From Lactiplantibacillus pentosus (GTDB lineage: Bacteria; Bacillota; Bacilli; Lactobacillales; Lactobacillaceae), in NCBI RefSeq assembly GCF_003641185.1, contig NZ_CP032757.1, positions 1,116,001 through 1,180,000 on the forward strand: DNA of 64,000 bases, given 5' to 3'. Of the stretch, positions 8,912 to 17,810 are shown one piece after another. The position numbers and the translations under genes were made by a program. The notes beneath the pieces are model-generated. The model made no database searches, had not been told where the DNA came from, and was given only the letters and a program-made list of their open reading frames with translations. Position 1 is the first letter of the stretch. Each line of letters opens with the position of its first letter.

Positions 8912-10294
8912 ATGACAGAATATCGTGTAGAATCAGATACTTTAGGCGAAGTTAAAATTCCAGCCACCGCGCTGTGGGGGGCCCAGACTGAACGGAGTCG
9001 CCATAATTTCCCAACTGGTACGAAGATGCCATTAGAAATTATCCGGGCACTCTTGCAAATCAAACGGGCCGCTGCCATTGCGAACAAGGAAGTTGAAGCA
9101 ATGACCGCCGAAAAGGCTGATTTGATCGTAGCCGCCATTGATAAATTGTTGGCGTTAGACGATGAAGACTTACGGAAGGACTTTCCATTAGTTGTTTATC
9201 AAACTGGTTCAGGGACTCAAACCAACATGAACGTGAACGAAGTTGTGGCCCATATGGCCGGCAAACTCAACCCAGACGTTGAAATTTTACCAAATGATGA
9301 CGTTAACCATGGTCAAAGTTCGAACGACATTTTCCCAACGGCTATGAACATCACAGCTGCCGTGGCTGTCGATAAATTGATTGCGGCTGCCGAACACTTA
9401 TTAGATGAATTAAAAGCTAAACAAAAGAAGTACTGGCGCGTTGTTAAGATTGGCCGGACCCATTTACAAGACGCGACGCCATTAACATTTGGCCAAGAAG
9501 TCAGTGGCTGGGCAAGTGCCATCGAACATGACATTGCTTACTTGAAGCAATTGAACCCAACCTTGGGAGAGCTGGCCATGGGTGGTACGGCTGTCGGAAC
9601 TGGACTGAATGCGGCGCCACATTTTGCTGAAAACATTGCCGCTGCCATGAGCAAACTGTATGGCATTGAATTTACGGCTGACTCCAATAAGTTCTATGGC
9701 TTGGCTCATCACTCTGGTTTGAACGTGGTCCACGGTGCCATCAAGACGTTAGCGGCTGATTTGATGAAGATCGCCAACGACGTGCGGTTCCTCGCTAGTG
9801 GCCCACGGGCTGGATATGACGAATTGAACATTCCAGCTAACGAACCAGGTTCATCGATCATGCCTGGGAAGGTCAACCCAACTCAGGCTGAAGCCATCAC
9901 CATGGCAGCAGTTCGGGTCATGGGGAATGACGTGGTCGTGGACTTAGCCTCTAGTCAAGGTAACTTTGAAATGAACGTCTACAAGACTGTGCTGATTGAC
10001 GCCTTCTTGGAATCCGCCGAATTATTAGCCGGTACGATCACTGGTTTTGCAGACCGGATGATTGCTGGTTTGACGATCAACGAAGACCGGATGGCTGAAT
10101 TAGTGGACCGTTCCTTGATGACTGTGACGGCGTTGTCACCACACATTGGTTACCATGACAGTGCGGTGATTGCCCAACAAGCTGAAAAAGCGGGCACGAC
10201 CTTGCGTGAAGCGGCAATCAAGTCTGGTAAAGTTACAGCGGAACAATTCGACGAATGGATGGTTCCAATTGATATGACCAACATTGATAATTAA
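8912..10294 (+). CDS. fum: Class II fumarate hydratase
   Basis: 460 residues, the usual length for iron-independent tetrameric class II fumarases. It interconverts malate and fumarate. It begins MTEYRVESDTLGEV with the early LWGAQTERS motif; GQSSNDIFPTAMN (substrate site), IGRTHLQDATPLT and the family signature GSSIMPGKVNPTQ are all present. The ATG at 8912 follows a GGAGG site; an in-frame TTG at 8897 is inside that ribosome site and is rejected. With the next gene it forms the reductive branch malate to fumarate to succinate. Confidence 0.95.
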   Translation: MTEYRVESDTLGEVKIPATALWGAQTERSRHNFPTGTKMPLEIIRALLQIKRAAAIANKEVEAMTAEKADLIVAAIDKLLALDDEDLRKDFPLVVYQTGSGTQTNMNVNEVVAHMAGKLNPDVEILPNDDVNHGQSSNDIFPTAMNITAAVAVDKLIAAAEHLLDELKAKQKKYWRVVKIGRTHLQDATPLTFGQEVSGWASAIEHDIAYLKQLNPTLGELAMGGTAVGTGLNAAPHFAENIAAAMSKLYGIEFTADSNKFYGLAHHSGLNVVHGAIKTLAADLMKIANDVRFLASGPRAGYDELNIPANEPGSSIMPGKVNPTQAEAITMAAVRVMGNDVVVDLASSQGNFEMNVYKTVLIDAFLESAELLAGTITGFADRMIAGLTINEDRMAELVDRSLMTVTALSPHIGYHDSAVIAQQAEKAGTTLREAAIKSGKVTAEQFDEWMVPIDMTNIDN

Positions 10295-10295
10295 G

Positions 10296-10399
10296 GTAAA
10301 CTAGTGATAGCGCTCCTGTAGCGAGTGGCGACTAGGCTGGCGACGGGTCATTGTTCCGCGAGTGGAATGGTGGCCCGTACCCGCTTATCGCTAGTTTAC
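10296..10399. other. Long branched hairpin between fum and frd
   Basis: GTAAACTAGTGATA (10296-10310) pairs with TATCGCTAGTTTAC (10386-10399). Within it sit a small CGCT/AGCG hairpin and an ACGGGTC/GGCCCGT hairpin with inner ATTGTTCC/GGAATGGT pairing. There is no T-run after it, so it is not a classical terminator. It may be a processing or mRNA-stability element between the two genes. Confidence 0.6.
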
Positions 10400-10495
10400 G
10401 GGGGGCGCAGACGAGTACCTGAAAAATAAACTTAATGAAAATGGATCGATCCACATCGGTAACGCGGTGTGTGATGAATTGAGAGGAGTAATTTG

Positions 10496-11884
10496 ATGGC
10501 TGACAAATTTACGTTTACGCCAACCGCTTTAGCGGATTTAAAAACAACCTATGACGTGGTCATTATTGGATCGGGTGGTGCTGGTTTGACCGCAGCGATT
10601 CAAGCCCACGAGCTTGGATTAAAACCGGTGATCTTAGAAAAAATGCCGAAAATCGGTGGCAACACGACGCGGGCTTCTTCGGGGATGAACGCCGCTGAAA
10701 CCAACGTCCAGTTGCATCACCACATCGTCGACAGTTTTGGCGACTTCTACGACGAAACGCTTAAAGGTGGCGGCAATCTGAATAACCAAGCACTGTTGAA
10801 GTTCTTCACGGAACACAGTGCGTTGGCCATCGACTGGTTAGCCGACCACGGCATCGAATTAGACGACTTAACGATTACGGGTGGGATGAGTGTCATGCGG
10901 ACCCACCGCCCAAGCTCGATGGCCCCAATCGGCGGCTTCTTGGTTACTGAGTTATTGAAACAAGTGGCGGCGGCTAAGTTACCATTGTTCACAGATATCA
11001 AAGTTGACCAATTGGTTCAGACGGATGGTAAAATTACCGGGGTCAAGGCAACCACCGCTAACGGTGCGGTAACCATCAATGCCGGTGCCGTCCTCTTAGC
11101 GACTGGTGGCTTCGGTGCCAACAAAGCCTTATTGGGCAAGTATCGCGATGACCTCAAAAATTATCAAACCACTAATCAACCGGGTGCGACCGGCGACGGT
11201 ATCTTACTAGCCGAAGCCGTTGGGGCCAAGGTGGTTGATATGGACCAAGTTCAAGTACATCCGACTGTGCAACAAGATACGGACCATGCTTACTTGATTG
11301 GTGAAGCCGTGCGTGGTGAAGGGGCCATTTTAGTCGACCAGCAAGGTAAGCGGTTTGTCAACGAATTGGACACGCGTAAGAACGTGACCGCCGCCATCGA
11401 CCAGCTCGGTGGTACCGGGGCTTATCTGATTTTTGACCGCGGCATTCGTGACCGGGTCAAGGCCGTTGAATTCTACGATCACATTGGTTTAGTCAAAACT
11501 GGTGCTGATTTGGCGGCATTAGCGACTGAAGCTGGTTTAGACGCTGATACGTTGACCCAGACGGTTGCGGACTGGAATCAAGCTGTTGCTAACCATGCGG
11601 ATACTGCCTTCAAGCGGACAACTGGGATGGATCGTGACATTGCCAAAGGCCCATTCTATGCGATTCACATCGCACCGGCTGTCCATTACACCATGGGTGG
11701 CGTTGGCATCAACCCAGCGACCCAAGTTCTGGACAAACAGGACCAACCAATCAACGGCTTATTTGCAGCCGGTGAAGTCGTTGGCGGCTTGCACGGCAAT
11801 AACCGGATTGGCGGTAACTCGATTGCCGAAACGGTCATCTTCGGTCGTCAAGCTGGACAACAGATGTTCAAATATTTACAGTAA
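10496..11884 (+). CDS. Soluble fumarate reductase flavoprotein
   Basis: 462 residues. The N-terminal FAD-binding Rossmann motif VVIIGSGGAGLTAAI is followed by EKMPKIGGNTTRASSGMNA. The fumarate reductase residues are all visible: GEAVRGEGAILV with the catalytic Arg region and NELDTR, the His in VHYTMGGVGINP, and the Arg in GNNRIGGNSIAE. There is no heme domain, FMN domain or secretion signal, so it is the short cytoplasmic form, expected to reduce fumarate to succinate as an electron sink. The start is the ATG after GAGAGGAGT. It follows fum directly, which supports this substrate over urocanate or other enoates. The common symbol frdC is used in lactobacilli but is not certain here. Confidence 0.85.
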   Translation: MADKFTFTPTALADLKTTYDVVIIGSGGAGLTAAIQAHELGLKPVILEKMPKIGGNTTRASSGMNAAETNVQLHHHIVDSFGDFYDETLKGGGNLNNQALLKFFTEHSALAIDWLADHGIELDDLTITGGMSVMRTHRPSSMAPIGGFLVTELLKQVAAAKLPLFTDIKVDQLVQTDGKITGVKATTANGAVTINAGAVLLATGGFGANKALLGKYRDDLKNYQTTNQPGATGDGILLAEAVGAKVVDMDQVQVHPTVQQDTDHAYLIGEAVRGEGAILVDQQGKRFVNELDTRKNVTAAIDQLGGTGAYLIFDRGIRDRVKAVEFYDHIGLVKTGADLAALATEAGLDADTLTQTVADWNQAVANHADTAFKRTTGMDRDIAKGPFYAIHIAPAVHYTMGGVGINPATQVLDKQDQPINGLFAAGEVVGGLHGNNRIGGNSIAETVIFGRQAGQQMFKYLQ

Positions 11885-11923
11885 TTTCGTCAGCGGTCGT
11901 TGTGCGCTGAGCGGATAAATTAA

Positions 11924-11968
11924 GGTTGCTTTGAGAATTCAGTAATGGATTGTCAGGGCAACTTTTTT
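11924..11968 (+). terminator. Terminator after fumarate reductase
   Basis: GTTGCTTTGA (11925-11934) pairs over 10 bp, with G-T wobbles, with TCAGGGCAAC (11953-11962), followed directly by six T. Confidence 0.75.
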
Positions 11969-12043
11969 GTGTTGGAATTGATGACTGATCAAGCTCAAAA
12001 TACAGCCCCAGATATCCTGTTAGTCATCCGGTAATCGCGCTAA

Positions 12044-12164
12044 TCTGGACGCTAAAACCGGTTAACAAGAAAATATCGATTTGGATTCACCCAGCCACTA
12101 GGGCAAGTTTACGCCAACTTGCACGGCTTCTGGCGGTCTTGAGATGTCGGCTTTAGCGTCAGGA
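12044..12164. other. Nested inverted repeat upstream of citX
   Basis: An outer stem TCTGGACGCTAAAACC (12044-12059) faces GGCTTTAGCGTCAGGA (12149-12164). Inside is a perfect 7-bp hairpin, GCAAGTT/AACTTGC (12103-12122). It has no T-run and no ORF. It resembles the large elements in style but I cannot align it to them. Confidence 0.5.
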
Positions 12165-12273
12165 TTTGAATAACAGGCAATATGACAAAATTCCCCCAAT
12201 TCGGATAAAATCGGTTTCAAAATTCTGCATTTTCAGTTAAGCTGAGTGTATAAGTATTTATAATAGGAAGAAA

Positions 12274-12819
12274 GTGACAAGTATGGCGAGTATTTTTACG
12301 AGCGGAAAACCGCAGTCAATTACGGATATGTTGGCGGCAAGGGACCAGCGCGTGGCCTTTCAACAGGAACTGACGACTGCTCATCCGAAGTCGTCGATTG
12401 CGGCGATCAAGCTCAATATTCCGGGGCCAATCAAGAATAATGATGCGTTGCGGCGGCTGTTTTTAGCCGGTGTTCAGCGGTTTGAGGACCAGCTGGCGGA
12501 TTATACGGTGGCGGCGGACTGGAATCATCCTGCGGGAAATGAACGCTTTTTGATTTTGCCACTAGATTTTGCGACGAGTAAGCGCGCGGCAGTAGCGTTT
12601 GAAGAGCAGGATTCGCTCGGACGATTGTACGATATTGATATTTTACAAACGGGTTCGCAACGTGCACTGTCGCGGACTGATTTGGGATTACCAAAACGGC
12701 GGTGCTTGTTGTGTGGGCGTGACGCCAAGGATTGCGCGCGGTCACGGCGACATTCAGTGGCGGACTTGCAAGCAAAAATTACGGCGATGTATGACGCAGA
12801 ATTCGGTGATCGCGTATGA
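12274..12819 (+). CDS. citX: Apo-citrate lyase phosphoribosyl-dephospho-CoA transferase CitX
   Basis: About 181 residues. It transfers the triphosphoribosyl-dephospho-CoA group to the serine of CitD, making holo-citrate lyase. Family marks are the NIPGPIKN motif at about residues 48-55 and the C-terminal run GRLYDIDIL, LGLPKRRCLLCG, RDAKDCARSRRHS. The start is either GTG at 12274 (5 nt after AGGA) or ATG at 12283 (14 nt after it). It is 5.3 kb from citCDEF, beyond repeat copy 1 and the fum and reductase genes, and its stop overlaps the next LysR start (ATGA). No citG is seen in the window, so the precursor synthase must lie elsewhere. Confidence 0.9.
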   Translation: MTSMASIFTSGKPQSITDMLAARDQRVAFQQELTTAHPKSSIAAIKLNIPGPIKNNDALRRLFLAGVQRFEDQLADYTVAADWNHPAGNERFLILPLDFATSKRAAVAFEEQDSLGRLYDIDILQTGSQRALSRTDLGLPKRRCLLCGRDAKDCARSRRHSVADLQAKITAMYDAEFGDRV

Positions 12820-13697
12820 ATACACGGGATCTAGATTATTTTCGAGCACTGGTCGATTGTCAGAATTATACGATGGTTGCGCGTCAATTCGCCGTTTCAC
12901 AACCGGCAGTGACGCAGGCGATTCACCGGTTGGAGAAAGAATTTGCGGTCAAGTTGGTGATTCAAGACCGCCATCATCAACAGACGAATATCACGCGGGC
13001 GGGCCATCTACTGTATAAGAACGCCCAACAAATTCAAGCGAGTTTGCGCTTGGCCCATCAAGAAATTGATAGCGCTCAGCAAGCGGAGATTCGGTTTGGT
13101 CTACCGCCGATTATCGGGACGTTGTATTTCCCACAGATCGCTGAAAAATTGCTACAAAACGGGTTGTTACAGCAGTTGAAAATTACCGAGACGGGCTCGG
13201 ACGAATTACTGCACAAACTGGTCAAAGGTGAAATCAATATTGCGTTATTGGGATCGTATCTGCCATTTGATTTGCCGACCGTACACGCGGTAAAGTTAGG
13301 GGCGCGACCTTTCAGCATCATTGTCAGTCCGCAAAACAGCTTGGCGACGCAGACAAGTATTGGTTTCAAAGATCTAGGACAAGCACAGTTTATCGGCCTG
13401 GATGGTAAATACGTTCATCCGCAAGCCTTTCAAGCCTACTGTGATTTTGCCGGGGTTCATCCGGAAGTCATTTATCGCACGCCTGATATTTCGTGGGTCA
13501 AAGCGCTGGTCAAAGCCAACCTCGGCATCAGCATGCTAGTCCGCGACGTCGTGAAACCAGATGATGGGGTGGTGTGCCTCGACATTGAGGACCAATTACC
13601 CGTCAGCTTCAACATTTCGGTCGTGACTCGCGCCGGCTACTTACCGACTGATGATGAACAACGCTTTATTGACCAACTGTTGAAAATGACTGTCTAA
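12816..13697 (+). CDS. LysR-family transcriptional regulator
   Basis: 293 residues. An N-terminal winged helix-turn-helix (NYTMVARQFAVSQPAVTQAIHRLEKEF) is followed by a periplasmic-binding-like effector domain. The start overlaps the citX stop (ATGA), so the two are translationally coupled, which is unusual because LysR genes are mostly divergent from their targets. It resembles the second LysR protein at 14.8 kb (both open MNT.DL.YF and share LGLPPII or FGLPPII), suggesting paralogues tied to organic acid genes. Targets could be citX, fum and the reductase, or mleS; this is inference. Confidence 0.88.
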   Translation: MNTRDLDYFRALVDCQNYTMVARQFAVSQPAVTQAIHRLEKEFAVKLVIQDRHHQQTNITRAGHLLYKNAQQIQASLRLAHQEIDSAQQAEIRFGLPPIIGTLYFPQIAEKLLQNGLLQQLKITETGSDELLHKLVKGEINIALLGSYLPFDLPTVHAVKLGARPFSIIVSPQNSLATQTSIGFKDLGQAQFIGLDGKYVHPQAFQAYCDFAGVHPEVIYRTPDISWVKALVKANLGISMLVRDVVKPDDGVVCLDIEDQLPVSFNISVVTRAGYLPTDDEQRFIDQLLKMTV

Positions 13698-13783
13698 TGG
13701 TTAGTTGTAATTACGTCTTGCGCGACTATACGTGAGACAATCATTATGGATCAACGAAAATGACTGATTATTCGGATAACACC

Positions 13784-13826
13784 CAAAAACTCGCACGACC
13801 ACAAATAAATGGTCCTGCGAGTTTTT
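13784..13826 (+). terminator. Terminator after the LysR gene
   Basis: AAAAACTCGCACGACCA pairs with TGGTCCTGCGAGTTTTT, a strong stem with a T-run, about 85 nt after the stop. Confidence 0.85.
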
Positions 13827-13852
13827 GTGCAGGCGTGCTTTAAATCCGCGTT

Positions 13853-14822
13853 GCGCTAGTTATTCTTTAGCATTAAAGATGATTAAGTTATGCCAGTGGT
13901 TGGCTTACTGTTCGTCAGCCGATGCGCGCCTTAGTCCGACTTCCGGGGCCGGCTGACAATTGCTGGAACGTAAGCCGACATCGATTTGAACTCACGCAGA
14001 AACCCACTGCGCAATTTCAAATACGAGTCTTATTCTAAGCCGGAAGAAAATCACTTCCGACTAAGAATAATTTGGCTACTGAGCATTGTCAGCCAGCCCC
14101 TACAGTCGGGAAGCCGCTCAAATGGCGGATGAACGGCCACCTAGCTTGGCACAATTGATCATTGAATATTTATTGACTGGCTCCTTCAGATAAATACTTA
14201 ATCGGTATCGATGATGACTGATGGCATTTAATCACTGAGAAGATCACCTGAATATTGTTCACTCATCTCAATGCCACAAATTTCAGTGACCACCACTCGT
14301 CTTGAAATTAGTTGACAAGATTTCTTTCGCCTATAATTCAGGAGTTTGTTGTCTCGGGTAACTAGAGAAAATTCTGACAACTGCAGTGAAGTCGCTTGTC
14401 TGACAGCATGAGTAAGAAACTTTAGCTATCATTAGAGATCAGACTGACAGTTGAATGCCAAAATAACTGTGTACCAATGAATCAATGATTAATTCAACAA
14501 AATGTTGAGTTCGCAAATGTCTGCCTTTCGAATACAATCCCGACTGGAAGGCATTCTGGGCAAGGCCAAGTGGTGAAGTTTCACTTAGCAAGCGTTTTTG
14601 GCTTGGTTAGTGAAAGACCAGTATTTAAGACGTGGGTTATCGGCTTAAATCTGTGTCCACCACGTTCCGGCCATTGCCCAGAATGCCTGGAAGCCGGTGT
14701 AGGACGTCGCCACCACAGAAAGTTTACGGTAACTCGCACTGTTTCCAGCGGGTCTCAGCTGGTAGCACTTGAATTCATAAAATGGCATGATTTAATCATA
14801 ATTCATGATAAACTAATGCGCA
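13853..14822 (+). repeat. Structured TIR element, copy 2
   Basis: About 0.97 kb, gene-free, between two convergent LysR genes. The left end reads GCGCTAGTTATTCTTTAGCA then TTAAAGATGATTAAG; the right end has CATGATTTAATCAT at 14786-14799. Left module (about 13915-14130): closing stem GGGGCCGGCTGACAA against TTGTCAGCCAGCCCC, inner hairpins TTTGAA/TTCAAA and TTATTCT/AGAATAA with CGGAAG/CTTCCG. Right module (about 14515-14790, inverted): GGCATTCTGGGCAAGGCC against GGCCATTGCCCAGAATGCC, with a TTTCACT/AGTGAAA inner hairpin. Read inward from each end, the two modules align with each other (for example AAATACgaGTCTT and AAATACtgGTCTT). Confidence 0.85.
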
Positions 14823-14845
14823 CAATGCGTTTCAAATACAACAAC

Positions 14846-15754
14846 TTAGGATTCATTCGAATCGTCCTCATTGGGTGCCAACGTGTCGTGCATGATGGTC
14901 AATAATTGGTGCTGGACCGGCGTCAAAATGTGGGTCGTTCGGTAGACGATGCTGGTGATGAACTCTGGTGGTTCGGTATCCATCAAGTCGAGGCGAACGA
15001 CATCTTTGCGGTAGTGATCGACGATTCGTGTGAAAAAGCCGACGCCGACGTTTTCGCCAATCAATTTCATCAACACGTGGGTGTCATTGGAGCGAAAGAC
15101 GATGTTGGGACGGAAATGATTCCGGCGCGTGAGTTTGTTGAACGCGGTGTTATGGATGAAATTACTATTAAAGAAGACAAAGTTCTCGCGGCGTAATTCA
15201 TTGAAGTAGATTCGTTTGCGTTGGGCGAGTGGGTGGTCCTTAGAGACGTAAATACAGAAGGGTTGACGGTCAAATTCTTCCGCAATCAGGGTCTGATAAG
15301 CGAGTGGCTCGACTGAACCAAGTAAGGTCAAGTCCACTCGCCCGTCGCGCACGGCGTTTCGTAAGAAAATCGACCCGCCTTCCACCGTTTCCAGACTGGC
15401 AAGTAGTCCGGCTTCCGCCAATTTGGCACCGACTTTGGGAAAATAATGATTTTCAATAATCGGCGGTAACCCTAAAATCAGTCGATTTTGCGAGAGGTTA
15501 TCGATTTCTTGATGGGCGATGCGCAGTTCGTGAAGCACGATTTTGGCGTGTTCAGCTAGTTGTGCGCCGCTCTCAGTAACGTGCAAGGTGTTCTGGATGC
15601 GGTCACGAATCACTAGTGGGGCGCCGAACTCAGTTTCCAATCTTTTGATGGCAGTGGTAATGGTTGGTTGGCTCACATTGAAAGTTTTCGCAACTTTTGA
15701 AAAATTTTTTTGAGAAATTAATTCATCGAAATAAGCTAAGTCTTTTGTGTTCAT
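14846..15754 (-). CDS. mleR: LysR-family regulator of malolactic genes (MleR-like)
   Basis: 302 residues with an N-terminal LysR helix-turn-helix (NFSKVAKTFNVSQPTITTAIKRLE) and a LysR effector domain. It is divergent from mleS with a 311-bp shared control region, the arrangement of mleR in malolactic clusters. The ATG at 15754 has an AGAAAGGAA-type ribosome site. It runs convergently toward the LysR gene at 12.8 kb, with repeat copy 2 between them. Assignment as MleR rests on family and context. Confidence 0.82.
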   Translation of the reverse strand: MNTKDLAYFDELISQKNFSKVAKTFNVSQPTITTAIKRLETEFGAPLVIRDRIQNTLHVTESGAQLAEHAKIVLHELRIAHQEIDNLSQNRLILGLPPIIENHYFPKVGAKLAEAGLLASLETVEGGSIFLRNAVRDGRVDLTLLGSVEPLAYQTLIAEEFDRQPFCIYVSKDHPLAQRKRIYFNELRRENFVFFNSNFIHNTAFNKLTRRNHFRPNIVFRSNDTHVLMKLIGENVGVGFFTRIVDHYRKDVVRLDLMDTEPPEFITSIVYRTTHILTPVQHQLLTIMHDTLAPNEDDSNES

Positions 15755-16065
15755 TTTTTTCCTTTCTAAATCAGCGTTTATAGCGACCTTATTTAATTTA
15801 TTTATATCATAACATAGTTTTGACTATAACATTTCCGGGGGTCTATAGTATGTTTTGTAAATTGATAGGAACAGTTTTCCTGCTCAGGCAAGTTTACTGA
15901 CTGTTAACCAACTGTGTGGCAACCAAGCAATTTTGAGAGCGACATTCTCAAATGTTTGACGGACGACACGCTGGCTGTTATCTTATTGCATGTAAAATGA
16001 TAAGAACAGTTTTTCCTGTTGATATAAGTTTATTGAAGCTCATTCAAAAATAGGAGGTCGCAGTA
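15755..16065. promoter_or_regulatory. mleR-mleS divergent control region
   Basis: A plus-strand promoter TTGACG (15956-15961), 17 nt, TATCTT (15979-15984) can drive mleS. A dyad ACTATA...TATAGT with a 15-nt centre (15823-15849) is LysR-like. Two long direct repeats flank the promoter and are listed separately. Binding by MleR is inferred. Confidence 0.6.
15856..16036 (+). repeat. Pair of 45-nt direct repeats around the mleS promoter
   Basis: Copy A at 15856-15900 and copy B at 15991-16036 share the pattern TGTAAA.TGATA.GAACAGTT followed by TTCCTG and AAGTTTA.TGA. A lies about 55-100 nt upstream of the -35 box and B starts near the expected transcription start. Each contains an imperfect dyad (GAACAG...CTGTT in B, AGGAA...TTCCT in A). 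They are candidate operators. Confidence 0.7.
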
Positions 16066-17709
16066 ATGACAAAAACTGCAAGTACCATTTTAAATAACCC
16101 ATTCTTAAATAAGGGGACTGCTTTTACTAAAGAAGAACGCCAAGCATTGGGCTTGACCGGGACGTTACCAAGTAAGGTTCAAACCATCGACGAACAAGCG
16201 ACTCAAGCTTATGCGCAATTCAAGAGCAAGCCAAGTCGGTTGGAACAACGGATTTTCTTAATGAACCTGTTCAACGAAAACCGGACGTTGTTCTTCCACT
16301 TAATGGATGAACACGTGGTTGAATTCATGCCAATCGTTTATGATCCGGTCGTTGCTGATTCAATCGAACAATACAACGAATTATTCTTGGATCCACAAAA
16401 TGCCGCCTTTGTTTCAGTTGATGCACCAGAAGATATTGAAGCTACTTTGAAGAACGCGGCTGATGGTCGCGACATTCGCTTAGTCGTTGTGACTGACGCT
16501 GAAGGAATCCTTGGTATGGGTGACTGGGGCGTTAACGGTGTTGATATCGCCATTGGTAAGTTGATGGTTTACACGGCCGCTGCTGGTATCGACCCATCTC
16601 AAGTCTTGCCTGTAAGCATTGATGCTGGGACCAACAACCAGAAATTATTGGATGATCCATTGTATCTAGGTAACCGTCACAAGCGGGTTTCTGGCGCACA
16701 ATACTATGATGTGATCGACAAGTTCGTTGAAGCTGAACAAAAATTATTCCCAGATTCATTGTTACACTTTGAAGATTTCGGTCGTGACAACGCGCAAGTT
16801 ATCTTGGACAAGTACAAGGATCAAATCGCAACCTTTAACGATGATATCCAAGGAACTGGGATGGTCGTTTTAGCGGGTATTTTAGGTGCTTTGAACATTT
16901 CTAAGGAAAGCATCAAGGACCAAAAGATCTTGTCATTCGGTGCGGGTACTGCCGGCATGGGGATTGCCAACCAAATCCTCGATGAATTAATGCAAGCTGG
17001 TTTGACCGAAGAAGAAGCTAAGCAACACTTCTACGCCGTTGATAAGCAAGGTTTACTTTTTGACGATACTGAAGGCTTAACCCCAGCCCAAAAGGCCTTC
17101 ACTCGTAAGCGTAGCGAATTTAGTAACGCTGATGAACTAACTAACCTTGAAGCCGTTGTTAAGGCAGTTCACCCAACAGTTATGATTGGGACGTCAACCC
17201 AACCAGGGACGTTCACTGAAAGCATTGTTAAGGAAATGGCTGCACATACGGAACGGCCAATCATCTTCCCACTGTCTAACCCAACCAAGTTAGCAGAAGC
17301 CAAAGCAGAAGATTTGATCAAATGGACTGATGGTCGCGCCTTAGTTGCCACTGGGATTCCAGCTGACGATGTGGAATACAAGGGTGTTACTTACCAAATC
17401 GGTCAAGGGAACAACGCCTTGATGTACCCTGGTTTAGGATTTGGTTTGATTGCATCAACGGCTAAAGTCTTGAACGGTGAGACCTTATCAGCTGCATGCC
17501 ATGCCTTGGGCGGTATCGTGGATACGTCTAAGCCAGGTGCAGCGGTCTTACCACCAGTTTCAAAGATTACTGAATTTTCACAAACTTTAGCTGAAGTCGT
17601 TGCACAAAGTGTGATTGATCAGAAGTTAAACAAAGAACCAATTACGGATGCCAAACAAGCAGTTGCTGATATGAAGTGGGTTCCAGAATACAAAACCATC
17701 AGCAAATAG
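16066..17709 (+). CDS. mleS: Malolactic enzyme
   Basis: 547 residues, the length of malolactic enzymes, which convert L-malate directly to L-lactate and CO2 with NAD and Mn2+. Landmarks: [14 protein letters not shown] at the N-terminus, [18 protein letters not shown] (catalytic Tyr), [68 protein letters not shown] (NAD loop), [12 protein letters not shown] and [15 protein letters not shown]. It is the long malic-enzyme type, distinct from mae at 2 kb. A strong AGGAGG lies before the ATG. It is probably co-transcribed with the permease at 17.8 kb and controlled by the divergent LysR protein. Confidence 0.93.
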   Translation: MTKTASTILNNPFLNKGTAFTKEERQALGLTGTLPSKVQTIDEQATQAYAQFKSKPSRLEQRIFLMNLFNENRTLFFHLMDEHVVEFMPIVYDPVVADSIEQYNELFLDPQNAAFVSVDAPEDIEATLKNAADGRDIRLVVVTDAEGILGMGDWGVNGVDIAIGKLMVYTAAAGIDPSQVLPVSIDAGTNNQKLLDDPLYLGNRHKRVSGAQYYDVIDKFVEAEQKLFPDSLLHFEDFGRDNAQVILDKYKDQIATFNDDIQGTGMVVLAGILGALNISKESIKDQKILSFGAGTAGMGIANQILDELMQAGLTEEEAKQHFYAVDKQGLLFDDTEGLTPAQKAFTRKRSEFSNADELTNLEAVVKAVHPTVMIGTSTQPGTFTESIVKEMAAHTERPIIFPLSNPTKLAEAKAEDLIKWTDGRALVATGIPADDVEYKGVTYQIGQGNNALMYPGLGFGLIASTAKVLNGETLSAACHALGGIVDTSKPGAAVLPPVSKITEFSQTLAEVVAQSVIDQKLNKEPITDAKQAVADMKWVPEYKTISK

Positions 17710-17810
17710 CGTCGGCAAATAAGAGATTGACAAGCCCATGCCGCGAGTTAGCTTGGCAGGTTAACGTCGCGAATGGCATCGGCAAATTAAGAGATTGTAA
17801 GAGGGTATAA

